DNA from: Arthrobacter sp. V1I9
Lineage (GTDB): Bacteria > Actinomycetota > Actinomycetes > Actinomycetales > Micrococcaceae
NCBI RefSeq assembly: GCF_030817075.1
Contig: NZ_JAUSYU010000001.1
Span: 744,001 to 808,000 of the forward strand
Direction of reading: 5' to 3'
Length of the DNA stretch: 64,000 nucleotides
In this document: positions 51,622 through 60,241 of the stretch, piece by piece
Numbering within the stretch: the first letter of the stretch is position 1
Layout of the letters: the number at the start of each line of letters is the position of its first letter
Position numbers and translations under genes: made by a program
The notes under the pieces: generated by a model
Seen by the model: the letters and a program-made list of their open reading frames with translations, nothing else
The model's database searches: none
Told to the model about the DNA's origin: nothing

Positions 51622-52365
51622 TCACCAGTTCAAGGTCACGGACCGGTGTGGCTGTGCCGGTTTTGGTAGGTCCGGTTGGCTGCGGCGCGCGGTCGAGCGC
51701 ATTGCCGCCGGCGAGCTTTCAGACGAAGGGGATCCCGGCGCGGTGTGACTTTGCTCCGCCGGGCCGGTCACTCGTACCCCGCCCACGGCTCCTGTCCAGG
51801 GCGTATCGCCCGGGCCGGGCAGGATTAGATGGGCGAAAACGTCCCCCTCCTGAAGTGCGATGACCTGTGAAGTGGTTCCGGCGCAATCCGGCGCGAGTTC
51901 GACCGGCCGAAAAGGGGCGCCGGGATGCTCCTGGCCCACGGAGATCCTCGCACCGGAAGCACCAACGCAGGCTGCAGTGATGGTGTACTGCCCGGATGCC
52001 GGCACCTTTGCTGTTGTGCCAAAGCCCCTGACCGGGCCATCCAGTGGCCCCACTTCGAAGAGGAGGACAGGCCCCGGCACTGTCCTGAGGAGCCGGTACA
52101 GCTCAGCGTAGTTCTTGGCTTCCTGCTCCAGAATCTGCGGATCACTGTACGGCTGGGAGGACCGTGAGCCGGGGGAGGGGCTGGCTGCTGGCGTCCGGAC
52201 GGTGCCGGAACTAGCTGTTGTCTGCACGGGTTCGGGATAGTCGTAGCTGCATCCCGCTGTTCCGAAAAGAGGTATCAGCAGGCAAAGGGCGCATGCTGGC
52301 CGGTGCCACCTGTCCTTCGTTCCCACCCTTCCATGGTGCGCACGCACGCAGTTCAAAACAACCAC
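51622..52365 (-). CDS. Putative lipoprotein
   Basis: A 247-residue protein. A basic, long N-terminus (27 residues) leads to ACALCLLIPLFGTAGCSYDY, a signal peptide with lipobox GTAGC, so Cys is lipidated and the protein is attached to the outer membrane face. A Ser/Thr/Pro-rich spacer follows, then an unassigned globular domain (ELYRLLRTVPGPVLLFEVGP to FAHLILPGPGDTPWTG). GTG at 52326 is an alternative start that would give a normal-length signal. No family recognised. Confidence 0.7.
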   Translation of the reverse strand: MVVLNCVRAHHGRVGTKDRWHRPACALCLLIPLFGTAGCSYDYPEPVQTTASSGTVRTPAASPSPGSRSSQPYSDPQILEQEAKNYAELYRLLRTVPGPVLLFEVGPLDGPVRGFGTTAKVPASGQYTITAACVGASGARISVGQEHPGAPFRPVELAPDCAGTTSQVIALQEGDVFAHLILPGPGDTPWTGAVGGVRVTGPAEQSHTAPGSPSSESSPAAMRSTARRSQPDLPKPAQPHRSVTLNW

Positions 52366-52424
52366 GTGCCGCCCGGGTCCGGATCCGGCTTGGAAAGCTC
52401 CCCGCGATCCACGTCCGTGGCTGA

Positions 52425-52904
52425 CTATTCGGGTTTGACCGCGTAGGCGCTGCTGATCGCTATCCGGTTGTACATGTTGATCGTCATCGTCAGCCAGGTT
52501 ACGGCGGAGACTTGTCCGGGCGTCAGGTGCGCGGCTGCAGAGTTGTACCCTCCGGTGTTCGTGTGGGAGTCCTGGATGAGCGTGATGTATTCGCAGAGGT
52601 CCAGCGCAGAGCGCTCCTGGTCGTCGAAGTACATGCTTTCCCGCCAGGCGGGAAGCACGCTCAGCCGCTCGGGGCTCTCACCTTTAGTCAGCGCGTCCTT
52701 TGTGTGGATCCGCAAGCAGTAGGCGCACCCATTGATCTGAGAGGCGCGGATCTTGACCAGCTCGATGAGCAAAGGAGAAAGCCCTTCTGCCAGTGCCGTC
52801 CTGTGCGCTGCTCCCGCCGCTGTATTCAATGCCTTGTAGAGCTCCGGATGCACGGCGCCGACGTCGGTTCTGCGGGTCTTTGTTGCGGATGTGGCAGTGG
52901 TCAT
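52425..52904 (-). CDS. AhpD/carboxymuconolactone decarboxylase-like alkylhydroperoxidase
   Basis: A 159-residue protein (ATG 52904 behind CCAGGA; an upstream in-frame extension is unrelated). The all-helical core has ELVKIRASQINGCAYCLRIH: the CxxC pair (C-A-Y-C) with the following L-R-I-H is the AhpD redox site, about residues 55-60. Its length fits the two-domain-free AhpD-like (TIGR00778) family that reduces peroxides. It lies beside a TetR-type regulator on the same strand, 146 bases upstream, so possibly co-regulated. Confidence 0.9.
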   Translation of the reverse strand: MTTATSATKTRRTDVGAVHPELYKALNTAAGAAHRTALAEGLSPLLIELVKIRASQINGCAYCLRIHTKDALTKGESPERLSVLPAWRESMYFDDQERSALDLCEYITLIQDSHTNTGGYNSAAAHLTPGQVSAVTWLTMTINMYNRIAISSAYAVKPE

Positions 52905-53049
52905 GGCGTCCTGGTTCTTCTGATTGATGGTGGTGGCGTGGCGCATACTTGCGCTGGTTCCACCATGCCTCCGGGGCGGGCCGCGGGCCGCACGAATGGG
53001 ACGAACTGGTACCAAACGTTCCATCAGCCGGGGAACGGGGCTGGCAGCC

Positions 53050-53739
53050 CTACTTCTTGGGCTGGTCCCGGTATTCCCGTGTTGCCACGGCGGTCACCGC
53101 GAAGTCGGCCAGGTTCCGCAAGAACATACCCCCAATGTCCTGGCCCGTGGCGATCAGCCGGTGATGGATGGCACCGTACAGGGCGTCGGTCACCATGACC
53201 AGGTCCACATCGTCCCGGACCTGCCCGCAGCGCCGGCCCCGTTCGAGGATCATAAGGAAGCCTTGCCGGCGCTCCCGCAGCATTGTCTGCCGGAACTGGC
53301 CTGCAAATTCTTCATCCCGGATAGCTTCCGCCAGCAGGTTGGCCACGGTGGAGGCCGCTCCGCCGACCTTTAGGCAGTAGGTCAGTGCGACCAGGTAGGC
53401 GTGCAGGTCACGTGCCACATCGCCCGTGTCCTCAATGTCTGTCAGCAGGTTGGTTTTGTAGGTGAATGCTTCCAGTACCAGCACCTGACGCGAGGTCCAA
53501 TAGCGGTAGAGGGTCGATTTGCTTACCCCCGAGGCGCGGGCCACGGCGTCGATGGTCACCGCTTCGTACTGGAGCCGGTCAATCAGGTTGCTTGCAGCCC
53601 GCAGCACTCGCAGGCGCACTTCCGCTTCACGGGAGAAAGGCGGTGGGTGGGCAGGATCGGCGCTCCGCCGCTGTGACCCACGGGCCGCGAGGTCTGGGCG
53701 CGTGGAAGGTGCAGAGCCCCTGTCATGACCTGGGTGCAT
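53050..53739 (-). CDS. TetR-family regulator
   Basis: A 229-residue repressor with a disordered 35-residue start and HTH AVTIDAVARASGVSKSTLYR then YWTSRQVLV (about 62-90), the classic TetR pattern including S-x-x-T-L-Y-R-Y-W. The C-terminal domain (RDEEFAGQFRQTMLRERRQG and DALYGAIHHRLIATGQ) matches the TetR_C_11-like group. It is upstream of the AhpD-like gene on the same strand, and is the probable controller of it. Ligand not predictable. Confidence 0.9.
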   Translation of the reverse strand: MHPGHDRGSAPSTRPDLAARGSQRRSADPAHPPPFSREAEVRLRVLRAASNLIDRLQYEAVTIDAVARASGVSKSTLYRYWTSRQVLVLEAFTYKTNLLTDIEDTGDVARDLHAYLVALTYCLKVGGAASTVANLLAEAIRDEEFAGQFRQTMLRERRQGFLMILERGRRCGQVRDDVDLVMVTDALYGAIHHRLIATGQDIGGMFLRNLADFAVTAVATREYRDQPKK

Positions 53740-53874
53740 CGACCGACTCCTTCGCCCTTTCCTGTTTCGCTGTCTGAGCCTACTCCTGGATCTTCCCTCT
53801 TCCCCGGCCTGGATTGGCGGTGTTCTTCACCCTTGTCTTGACGGAAGCCAGTGACCTGCTGGCCGGGATGTGGA

Positions 53875-54693
53875 TCACCATGACGCCCGCCAGGTGAGCT
53901 CCGCCAGACTGGCTTGGCCTTCCAGGCTTGGGTGGAAATAATCGAGCACGCTCACGTCGCTTGCCGAGAACTTGAAGTTATACACAGCGTTGTTGTCCCA
54001 GCGGCAGTTCCTGTACTGGGAGCACGCCCGGGCAAGGATCTGGTTGAACGCGAGCTCCCGCTTGATGACCGACTGCCGCTGCTCCTCGGTGTTGTCGGCA
54101 GAAAGCATCGATGGGCAGGTGCCGCTGGACCATGCCTTGCGTGCTTCGGCGTTGTTTTCCAAAGTTTTCCAGAGCTGGTGGAGGTCCGGGATGCTGCTGA
54201 CGAAGATGCGTGCCCTCGGCAGGCCGCTATTGAGCGTCGCCAAGGCGGTCTTGATGTGAAAAGAGAATTCTTCCTCGGATGTCATCGTGGCTGCAGATGA
54301 GGCGCAAAGGTCGTTTGCTCCGATCAGGATGGTCACATATTCCACGTTCTGCTTGACGGCCAGTTCGGCCTGGTCTGGAAGATCCCTGGCTCTGGACCCG
54401 CTGATGGCGTTGTTGTGGTTGCGGCCAGTGATAGCAGGGTCCAGCCCTGTCAACCGCTCATAGTGGCTGCTGACTCCATCGCCGGGAACGTGCCCAGTGG
54501 ACCATGAGTGGAGCGAGTTGTCACCGTTGGAACAACACACTGCCAAGGCCCGGGTAATGGAGTCGCCCAAGGCTGCCATGGAGGTGGGCGGCGCCGAGGA
54601 GGTTGACGGGAGCGGAATCGGTGTCGGCTGCGCGGCCATGGATGCTGCGAGCACGACAAACGGCAGGAGCAGTAAGCGCGCAACTTTCGGCAC
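53875..54693 (-). CDS. Secreted SGNH hydrolase
   Basis: A 272-residue protein. GTG 54693 is chosen because AAAGGAGGT precedes it at ideal spacing; upstream ATG codons at 54732 are less likely. A signal peptide (VPKVARLLLLPFVVLAASMA) leads to a Pro/Ser stretch and the domain ALGDSITRALAVC (Ser), ISGSRARDL, ILIGANDLCAS (Asn-Asp) and VLDYFHPSLEGQ (Asp/His). It resembles Streptomyces-type lipase/esterase of the SGNH class, with extra Cys residues that could form disulfides. Substrate unknown. Confidence 0.85.
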   Translation of the reverse strand: MPKVARLLLLPFVVLAASMAAQPTPIPLPSTSSAPPTSMAALGDSITRALAVCCSNGDNSLHSWSTGHVPGDGVSSHYERLTGLDPAITGRNHNNAISGSRARDLPDQAELAVKQNVEYVTILIGANDLCASSAATMTSEEEFSFHIKTALATLNSGLPRARIFVSSIPDLHQLWKTLENNAEARKAWSSGTCPSMLSADNTEEQRQSVIKRELAFNQILARACSQYRNCRWDNNAVYNFKFSASDVSVLDYFHPSLEGQASLAELTWRASW

Positions 54694-54897
54694 GGCCACC
54701 TCCTTTGGGGCCGGTGGTGCGCTCATCGGCAACCGGCTCTGTCAGCCTGGCCGACCCGTACAAGCCGACGTTATGTCCTCTTTCTTGCCCGTGTCCAGCA
54801 TCGTTTCGAGGACGTGTGGCACGCGAGGATCTACGCTCAAACAGCTGGCATTTAACCGGCTGTTGGCGAATTTTCAGGGACCGGGCAGACTTGCGTT

Positions 54898-56016
54898 ATG
54901 CGAAGCTTCGGGGTGGAAGAGGAGTTTTTGCTCGTTGATGTCCAAATCGGGAACCACGCAGCGGTCGGTGAAAGCCTCGTTGCCGCCGCGTCCGCCAGGA
55001 ACGCCACAGGAAGCGACGGCCGCTCAACGGCAACGCAAGGCAACACCTTGACCACTGAGGTGCAGCGCGAGCAGGTCGAAGCGGTTTCCGCCCCTTTCAC
55101 TTGCCTGTCTGATCTTGCTGCTGCCCTCAAAGAAGGCCGGGCTGAAGCCAATCGCCAGGCTCTGGTCTTCGGAGCGAGGATCGCGGCTTTGGGAACTTCA
55201 CCGCTTTCCGCGTTGCCTCATCTGGTCCAAACCTCCCGCTATCGCGCCATGGAAGCGCGCTTTGGGCTGCCGCTCCGGGAACAGCTGATGTGTGGTTTCC
55301 ACGTGCACGTCTCCGTCAATTCTCCCGATGAGGGGGTGGCTGTCCTTGACCGGATCAGGATCTGGCTTCCGACGCTGATCGCCCTGTCCGCGAATTCACC
55401 CTTTTGGCAGGGCAAGGACACCGGTTATGCAAGTTTCCGCTATCAGGTCTGGAGACGTTGGCCAACAGCAGGGCCTACCGAGGTATTCGGTTCGGCCCGG
55501 GCTTATCAGGACCTGGTTGAGATGCTGCTCTCCTGCGACGTCCTCTTGGACCGTGGCCAGATCTACTTCGATGCCCGCCTTTCGGCAAACTATCCGACAA
55601 TCGAAATCCGTGTCCCCGATGTCTGCACGGAAGCGGCCCATGCCGTAGCCCTAGCCGCCGTCGTACGAGCCCTGGTTGAGACGGCGGCCAAGGACTGGGC
55701 CGAGGGGAAACCGCCCCCTGCAGTTCCTGCCGAAATGCTGCGTCTGGCCTCATGGCGAGCCAGCAGGTACGGCCTCGAGGATGACCTCATTCATCCCGAG
55801 TTGAACCGGCCCCGTCCGGCAGAAGAAAGTGTGGCAGCTCTGTTGGAGCACATCGGGCCGGCCCTGTCGGAAACCGGAGACAGGTCACTGGTGGAGGAAA
55901 CCATTCGGCAGATCCTTGCCGACGGGACAGGCTCGGTTCGGCAGAGAACCGTAATGAACGGTGCCGGAAACCTACGCAAAGTAGTTCTGGATGCTGCAGA
56001 ACGTACTACCTCCTGA
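54898..56016 (+). CDS. Carboxylate-amine ligase (YbdK-type glutamate-cysteine ligase 2)
   Basis: A 372-residue ATP-grasp-like GCS2 enzyme. FGVEEEFLLVDVQIGN (residues 4-19) is the hallmark start with the E-E-E metal ligands; TTEVQREQVEAVSAPF, CGFHVHVSVNSPDEGV and SANSPFWQGKDTGYASFRYQ are the remaining blocks. YbdK-type proteins have weak glutamate-cysteine ligase activity and their true role is unsettled. It is followed by ppk2 after 84 bases on the same strand; actinomycetes make mycothiol, so glutathione is probably not the product. Confidence 0.9.
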   Translation: MRSFGVEEEFLLVDVQIGNHAAVGESLVAAASARNATGSDGRSTATQGNTLTTEVQREQVEAVSAPFTCLSDLAAALKEGRAEANRQALVFGARIAALGTSPLSALPHLVQTSRYRAMEARFGLPLREQLMCGFHVHVSVNSPDEGVAVLDRIRIWLPTLIALSANSPFWQGKDTGYASFRYQVWRRWPTAGPTEVFGSARAYQDLVEMLLSCDVLLDRGQIYFDARLSANYPTIEIRVPDVCTEAAHAVALAAVVRALVETAAKDWAEGKPPPAVPAEMLRLASWRASRYGLEDDLIHPELNRPRPAEESVAALLEHIGPALSETGDRSLVEETIRQILADGTGSVRQRTVMNGAGNLRKVVLDAAERTTS

Positions 56017-56100
56017 ACCCATAGGAGGTACAGGCCCGCAGCCGACCCGCGTTGCTAAACTGTCGTCCGTAAGCGGCGCTACCTTGAGGAGGGCCGGACG

Positions 56101-57033
56101 GTGGAGGCAGCCACGCCCTGGACGCCCCATGACCCATGGTGGGTGCGGGACAACCTGCGCGAAGCCATCGACCGTCTCGTTGATTTGGGGTACACGGTCC
56201 GCGGGGGACAGGGTGAGGACCCGGAACTGATTGACCCGGGCGGATCGGCGGTGCAGACCTGGCGGGAAGACTATCCCTACGATCAGCGGATGTCCCGCGA
56301 GGAATACGAGGCCGAGAAATATCGGCTGCAGATCGAGTTGCTGAAGTTTCAGTACTGGGGCCAGGACCACGGACTAAAGAGCGTCATCGTATTCGAGGGC
56401 CGCGATGCCGCCGGTAAGGGCGGGACTATCAAGCGCTTCACCGAACACCTGGATCCCCGATCGGCCAGGACCGTAGCGCTGGGCAGACCCTCGGACCGGG
56501 AACAGGGCCAGTGGTACTTCCAGCGTTATATCCAACACCTGCCTACGGCCGGTGAAATCGTGATGTTCGACCGGTCCTGGTACAACCGTGCCAACGTGGA
56601 GCGGGTCATGGGCTTCTGTACTGAGGAGGAGTACGGCACGTTCATGTGGCAGGCGCCGCTGTTCGAAAAAATGCTCGTTGAGTCCGGAATCCAGCTGAAT
56701 AAGTTTTGGTTTTCGGTCACCCGGCACGAGCAGCGTACCCGCTTCGCCATTAGGCAGATCGACCCGGTCCGGCGCTGGAAGCTCTCGCCCGTGGACCTTG
56801 CCTCCCTCGACCGATGGGAGGATTACACCGCGGCCAAGGAGGAAACATTTCTGCGCACCGACACCGACCACGCGCCATGGATGACAATAAAATCCAACGA
56901 TAAGAAACGCGGCCGGATCAATGCCATGCGTTACTTCCTCAATCAGTTCGAGTACGACGGAAAGGACACCTCCGTTGTACACGATCCCGATCCGCTTATT
57001 GTCCGGCGGGGACGCGAAGCTGTCGGCGACTAA
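56101..57033 (+). CDS. ppk2: Polyphosphate kinase 2
   Basis: A 310-residue PPK2 that transfers phosphate between polyphosphate and nucleotides. The Walker A EGRDAAGKGGTIKR (about residues 99-112), the lid region and the Walker B FDRSWYNRANVERVMGF are present, with SDREQGQWYFQRYIQHLP between. It matches one-domain class I enzymes by length and by WFSVTRHEQRTRF in the C-terminal part. GTG 56101 behind GAGGAGGG is the start. It is probably co-transcribed with the YbdK-like gene. Confidence 0.93.
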   Translation: MEAATPWTPHDPWWVRDNLREAIDRLVDLGYTVRGGQGEDPELIDPGGSAVQTWREDYPYDQRMSREEYEAEKYRLQIELLKFQYWGQDHGLKSVIVFEGRDAAGKGGTIKRFTEHLDPRSARTVALGRPSDREQGQWYFQRYIQHLPTAGEIVMFDRSWYNRANVERVMGFCTEEEYGTFMWQAPLFEKMLVESGIQLNKFWFSVTRHEQRTRFAIRQIDPVRRWKLSPVDLASLDRWEDYTAAKEETFLRTDTDHAPWMTIKSNDKKRGRINAMRYFLNQFEYDGKDTSVVHDPDPLIVRRGREAVGD

Positions 57034-57089
57034 CCATCAAATGAGCGGCTCAATCCGCAGGGCACATGGATCACAGGGAGTTTTCCTGC

Positions 57090-58352
57090 CTACGTGGCCA
57101 GTGATTTCCTGCGGACGGCGAGGACGGTCACGTCGTCGGGGTTGCTGTTTTCGGTGGCCTTGGCGGTAACGAAGTCCACAAGGTCTTGGGCGGAGGAGGC
57201 GGAAAGGGCCAGTTGGGCGACGTCGTTGACCGCGGCAAGGGTGCCGTCGTACAGATCCAGGACTCCATCGCTGAAACTGACGATCATGTCTCCGGGGTTG
57301 AGCAGGATTTCGTGGGATTCCCATTGGGTGTCCGGCATCAAGCCGACAGGGAGGTCCTTGGAGGCGAGGCGTTCCCAGGTCCGATTTGCCCGGATCAGGA
57401 GTGTTAACCCGTGACCGGCGTCGGAGTACAGTATCCGGCCGTCCTCGGCTCGGAGCCTTGCATGGAACAGGGTCGCGAAGGATGAAGCCTGGTCCAGGTC
57501 GGTGGCGAAGCAGTCCGCGGTGAGGGCCAGCGCTGTGACGGGGTCGTGGCTGTTTTTGGCGCTGCGGATGACGGCCCTGGTGGTCGCCGCGATCATGCCG
57601 GCTCCGGCGCCTTTTCCCATCACATCACCCAGGGTGAAGGCCAGGCCCCCGTCGATAACGTACCAGTCGAAGAAGTCCCCGCCGACGGCTCTGGAGGGAA
57701 GGCATGCCCCGGCGATTTCATAGCCGGGCAGCGGAGCGGTGCCTCGGGGTAGAAGGAATCGCTGGATTTGCGCTGCCCGGCTGAGTTCCTGGTCCGCGGC
57801 CGCGGCTTGCTCGCGGGCGGTCGCAAGTCTCAGGCGGGCCCTGCGGGCGAGGTCGTTCACGACCGCGGCGGCCAAGGCGAAGACCAGCGTACTGTAAAGG
57901 CCCCGCAACAGCTCGTTAGGGTTCTCGCCGATGCTTGAGCCCATCGCGAACGGGACGAGGATGGCGATTACTGCTCCCGCTACCGCGTAGCCCACGTAGC
58001 GCCGCCCGTTCAGTGAGGCGAACCAGAGCAGGGGCAGGAGCACCAGGGAGGCATAGATGGATTGACTATCCCCGGTGCCGTGGCGCAGGGCGCCGGCAGC
58101 AAGGAAGTCCAGTGCCGGTACGATCGTGGCGAAACGGGTAAGAGCTGGCCGGGCAAAGGCCACGGCCAGCACCGTTGCCAAGGTGACCAGAGCCGTTCCC
58201 GCTGTCAGAGCGGGCCAACTGCTGACGGTCAGCGTGCTGATCGAGGCGCTCATCGCCGCGGCCAGCACGAACAGAACGACAATCGGGGCCTGCTTCAGGG
58301 CCGGTGAGAGTTCATCCAGTCCTGCCAGCTTCTCCACGGGACTGGAAATCAT
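57090..58352 (-). CDS. Membrane-bound SpoIIE/RsbU-type PP2C phosphatase
   Basis: A 420-residue protein, ATG at about 58352 (a longer TTG-started frame upstream is unrelated). The N-terminal half has about five or six helices (VVLFVLAAAMSASISTLTV to LYSTLVFALAAAVVNDLARR), then a short coiled linker (REQAAAADQELSRAAQIQRF) and the phosphatase: QRFLLPRG, VGGDFFDWY (metal Asp), LGDVMGKGAGAG, GHGLTLL and SFSDGVLDLYD, and the C-terminal NPDDVTVLAV. It would dephosphorylate an anti-sigma antagonist in response to an envelope signal. No partner kinase is seen nearby. Confidence 0.9.
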   Translation of the reverse strand: MISSPVEKLAGLDELSPALKQAPIVVLFVLAAAMSASISTLTVSSWPALTAGTALVTLATVLAVAFARPALTRFATIVPALDFLAAGALRHGTGDSQSIYASLVLLPLLWFASLNGRRYVGYAVAGAVIAILVPFAMGSSIGENPNELLRGLYSTLVFALAAAVVNDLARRARLRLATAREQAAAADQELSRAAQIQRFLLPRGTAPLPGYEIAGACLPSRAVGGDFFDWYVIDGGLAFTLGDVMGKGAGAGMIAATTRAVIRSAKNSHDPVTALALTADCFATDLDQASSFATLFHARLRAEDGRILYSDAGHGLTLLIRANRTWERLASKDLPVGLMPDTQWESHEILLNPGDMIVSFSDGVLDLYDGTLAAVNDVAQLALSASSAQDLVDFVTAKATENSNPDDVTVLAVRRKSLAT

Positions 58353-58548
58353 CGCGGTGTCATCTCTCCTTGGTTTGCTGCAGCGTGAAACTGCCTGCGC
58401 GCCTGTCTGCGGGTGGAACTGCACTGTGGCCCCGCTGATGTGCGCAGGTGCGTGCTGGGGTTCCTCCGCGATCCTACCCAAGCATGAGGGAACTGCGATG
58501 CTTTAGAGCAAAGTGAGACAGGATGAAGAGTGCTTCTTAGTTCTGGTC

Positions 58549-58595
58549 GGGTCGTGTCCACCCGCTGGTAATGGTTGAGCCGACGGACACGACCC
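58549..58595 (-). terminator. Terminator hairpin after the GH26 gene
   Basis: GGGTCGTGTCC (58549-58559) and GGACACGACCC (58585-58595) are exact 11-bp complements around a 25-base loop, eight bases beyond the GH26 stop on the minus strand. No T-tract follows. It may serve both the GH26 gene and nothing on the other side. Confidence 0.6.
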
Positions 58596-58602
58596 AGCAG
58601 TT

Positions 58603-59916
58603 TTAGTTTCTGGCGGCCAGGGCGGTGGCCAGTGCGTTTGTCGACGTGGTGGTGCTGTTGATCCGCCAGTCGACTTCCTTGTTGTGGTGGAACCAGACGA
58701 AGCCGGTGACGTCGGGCTGGGCTGCGAGATATGAGACCAAGGCGGTGTTCCAGTTGGCCTTGGACCCTCCGGCTTCGGCGGACGCTGTTTCAGCGATGAT
58801 GATTGGCTTGCCCGGGGCGAGGCTGCGAAGAGCTGTCAGGCCTTCACCGAACAATGCCGACGGTGAGGTCCAGGAGCTCCAGGAAACTGCGGTTCCCCAG
58901 TTATACCCGTCAAGGGCAACGACGTCGACATAGCCAGCGCCGGGATAGAGCCCGGTAAGGGGGGTGGATCCCCAGTACGGGACGTTGGGGCTCCAGACCC
59001 AGGAGACATTCGTGGCACCGGTCGCGGCCACCACGTCATGGACGTGGCGCCACGCCGCGGCGTAATCTCCGGCGCCGTTTCCGTTGCTGGCTTCGGCCCA
59101 GGGGTACCAGTTTCCGTTCATCTCGTGGGCGAACCTCAGCATCACCGGTTTGCCCCAGGTGGCCAGCGCGCTGCCCCACTGCTTGATGTAGGGATCGAAG
59201 TCTCCGGCGGTAATCCGGTCCAGGGCGTATGCCGGCTGGTTAGCGCCGTTGCCACTCCAAAGCCATGGCTCCCACGTGATGAGGCTGGTCGCGCCGCGCG
59301 CGTGGACCGCGTTCAGGTCAGCAATCGGTGCGGCCTGGCCGAAGTCCTTGTACGACATAACGATCGACGGGTTCTCGTTGACCATGGTGGCGACGGCGTT
59401 GAGCTCGCTTGCCGCCTGGGGACCACCCGGTGTTGAGACGCCGAAGCGCAGCTGGTCGGTACTGATCGGGGGCGTCGCCGTTCTTGTCGCGGTCTGGGTT
59501 TGAGCCGCCATGGTCAGGGGAACAGCGCCGTCGGAGGTTTCTTGACCGGCGGTGAGGGAGGCTGGGCTGTACGTCACGGCGTACGGCGCCGATGCGGACG
59601 ACTTCCCGGCCTTCGCGGTCACCGCAACCGTTGCTGAGGACGTCGGTGCAATAGTCACTGCTGTGCTGAAGGAGCCCTTGGCGTCAACGCTGAAGGGAAC
59701 ACTCGCGGATCCGGCTGTCACGGTACCGGAGGCCTGGCGGGTGAAACCAGAACCGGTCACCGTGACAGATGCTCCGGCCGGGCCGGCAGCAGCACTTAGC
59801 TTGATACCCGCCTGGCCAGCGGCCTCCGCGGGTATAGTCACCCCGGACATCACGGCCACAGACGCGACCAGGCCTGACACGACCAGCCGGACAAAACGTT
59901 TCCTAAGCACAAACAC
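58603..59916 (-). CDS. Secreted GH26-type beta-glycanase (endo-mannanase-like)
   Basis: A 437-residue exoprotein: signal peptide (LVVSGLVASVAVMSGVTIPA), an N-terminal beta-sandwich (PAGASVTVTGSGFTRQASGT, an IPT/Ig-like surface module) and a (beta/alpha)8 domain from about residue 150. The acid/base Glu is in MLRFAHEMNGNWYPWAEA (about residue 260) and the nucleophile Glu in KPIIIAETASAE (about 385), both in the GH26 positions. GH26 enzymes hydrolyse beta-mannans or related glycans. It faces the fused protein at 60242, which has a decayed version of the same domain. A GCGCCCC/GGGGCGC hairpin is in its leader (59934-59952). Confidence 0.85.
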   Translation of the reverse strand: MFVLRKRFVRLVVSGLVASVAVMSGVTIPAEAAGQAGIKLSAAAGPAGASVTVTGSGFTRQASGTVTAGSASVPFSVDAKGSFSTAVTIAPTSSATVAVTAKAGKSSASAPYAVTYSPASLTAGQETSDGAVPLTMAAQTQTATRTATPPISTDQLRFGVSTPGGPQAASELNAVATMVNENPSIVMSYKDFGQAAPIADLNAVHARGATSLITWEPWLWSGNGANQPAYALDRITAGDFDPYIKQWGSALATWGKPVMLRFAHEMNGNWYPWAEASNGNGAGDYAAAWRHVHDVVAATGATNVSWVWSPNVPYWGSTPLTGLYPGAGYVDVVALDGYNWGTAVSWSSWTSPSALFGEGLTALRSLAPGKPIIIAETASAEAGGSKANWNTALVSYLAAQPDVTGFVWFHHNKEVDWRINSTTTSTNALATALAARN

Positions 59917-59933
59917 TCCCTAGCATCAGCGAT

Positions 59934-59952
59934 GCGCCCCAACAAGGGGCGC
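59934..59952 (-). promoter_or_regulatory. Small hairpin in the leader of the GH26 gene
   Basis: GCGCCCC (59934-59940) pairs with GGGGCGC (59946-59952) around AACAA. It is 18 bases upstream of the start of the GH26 gene on the minus strand. The rest of 59917-60241 holds no gene or clear repeat; it separates the two minus-strand glycan-related genes. Confidence 0.35.
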
Positions 59953-60241
59953 GTGGTTGCGGTCCTGATGGCTGCCGGGACCGCTTTGATGGCGGCGTCC
60001 TACGAAGGCCACCAAGGCCCCCGTGTCCCGTCCTTCCGGTTACGGATGCAACGGTCAAAGGGGCTGCCAAACCCATGGTTCCAAAGAGGCCCAGCCAAAC
60101 GACGATTCCAGCGGAGAACCTCGACAAGTCCTGCGCAGTTCCTGCGCAAGCTCCCTTGGCTTAGCCGCCGGGCTGGAGCGGGCCACAGGGCCTACCGCTT
60201 CGCCGTGCGCCCGGTTTGGGAGGGACTCCTGTTATGCGGGT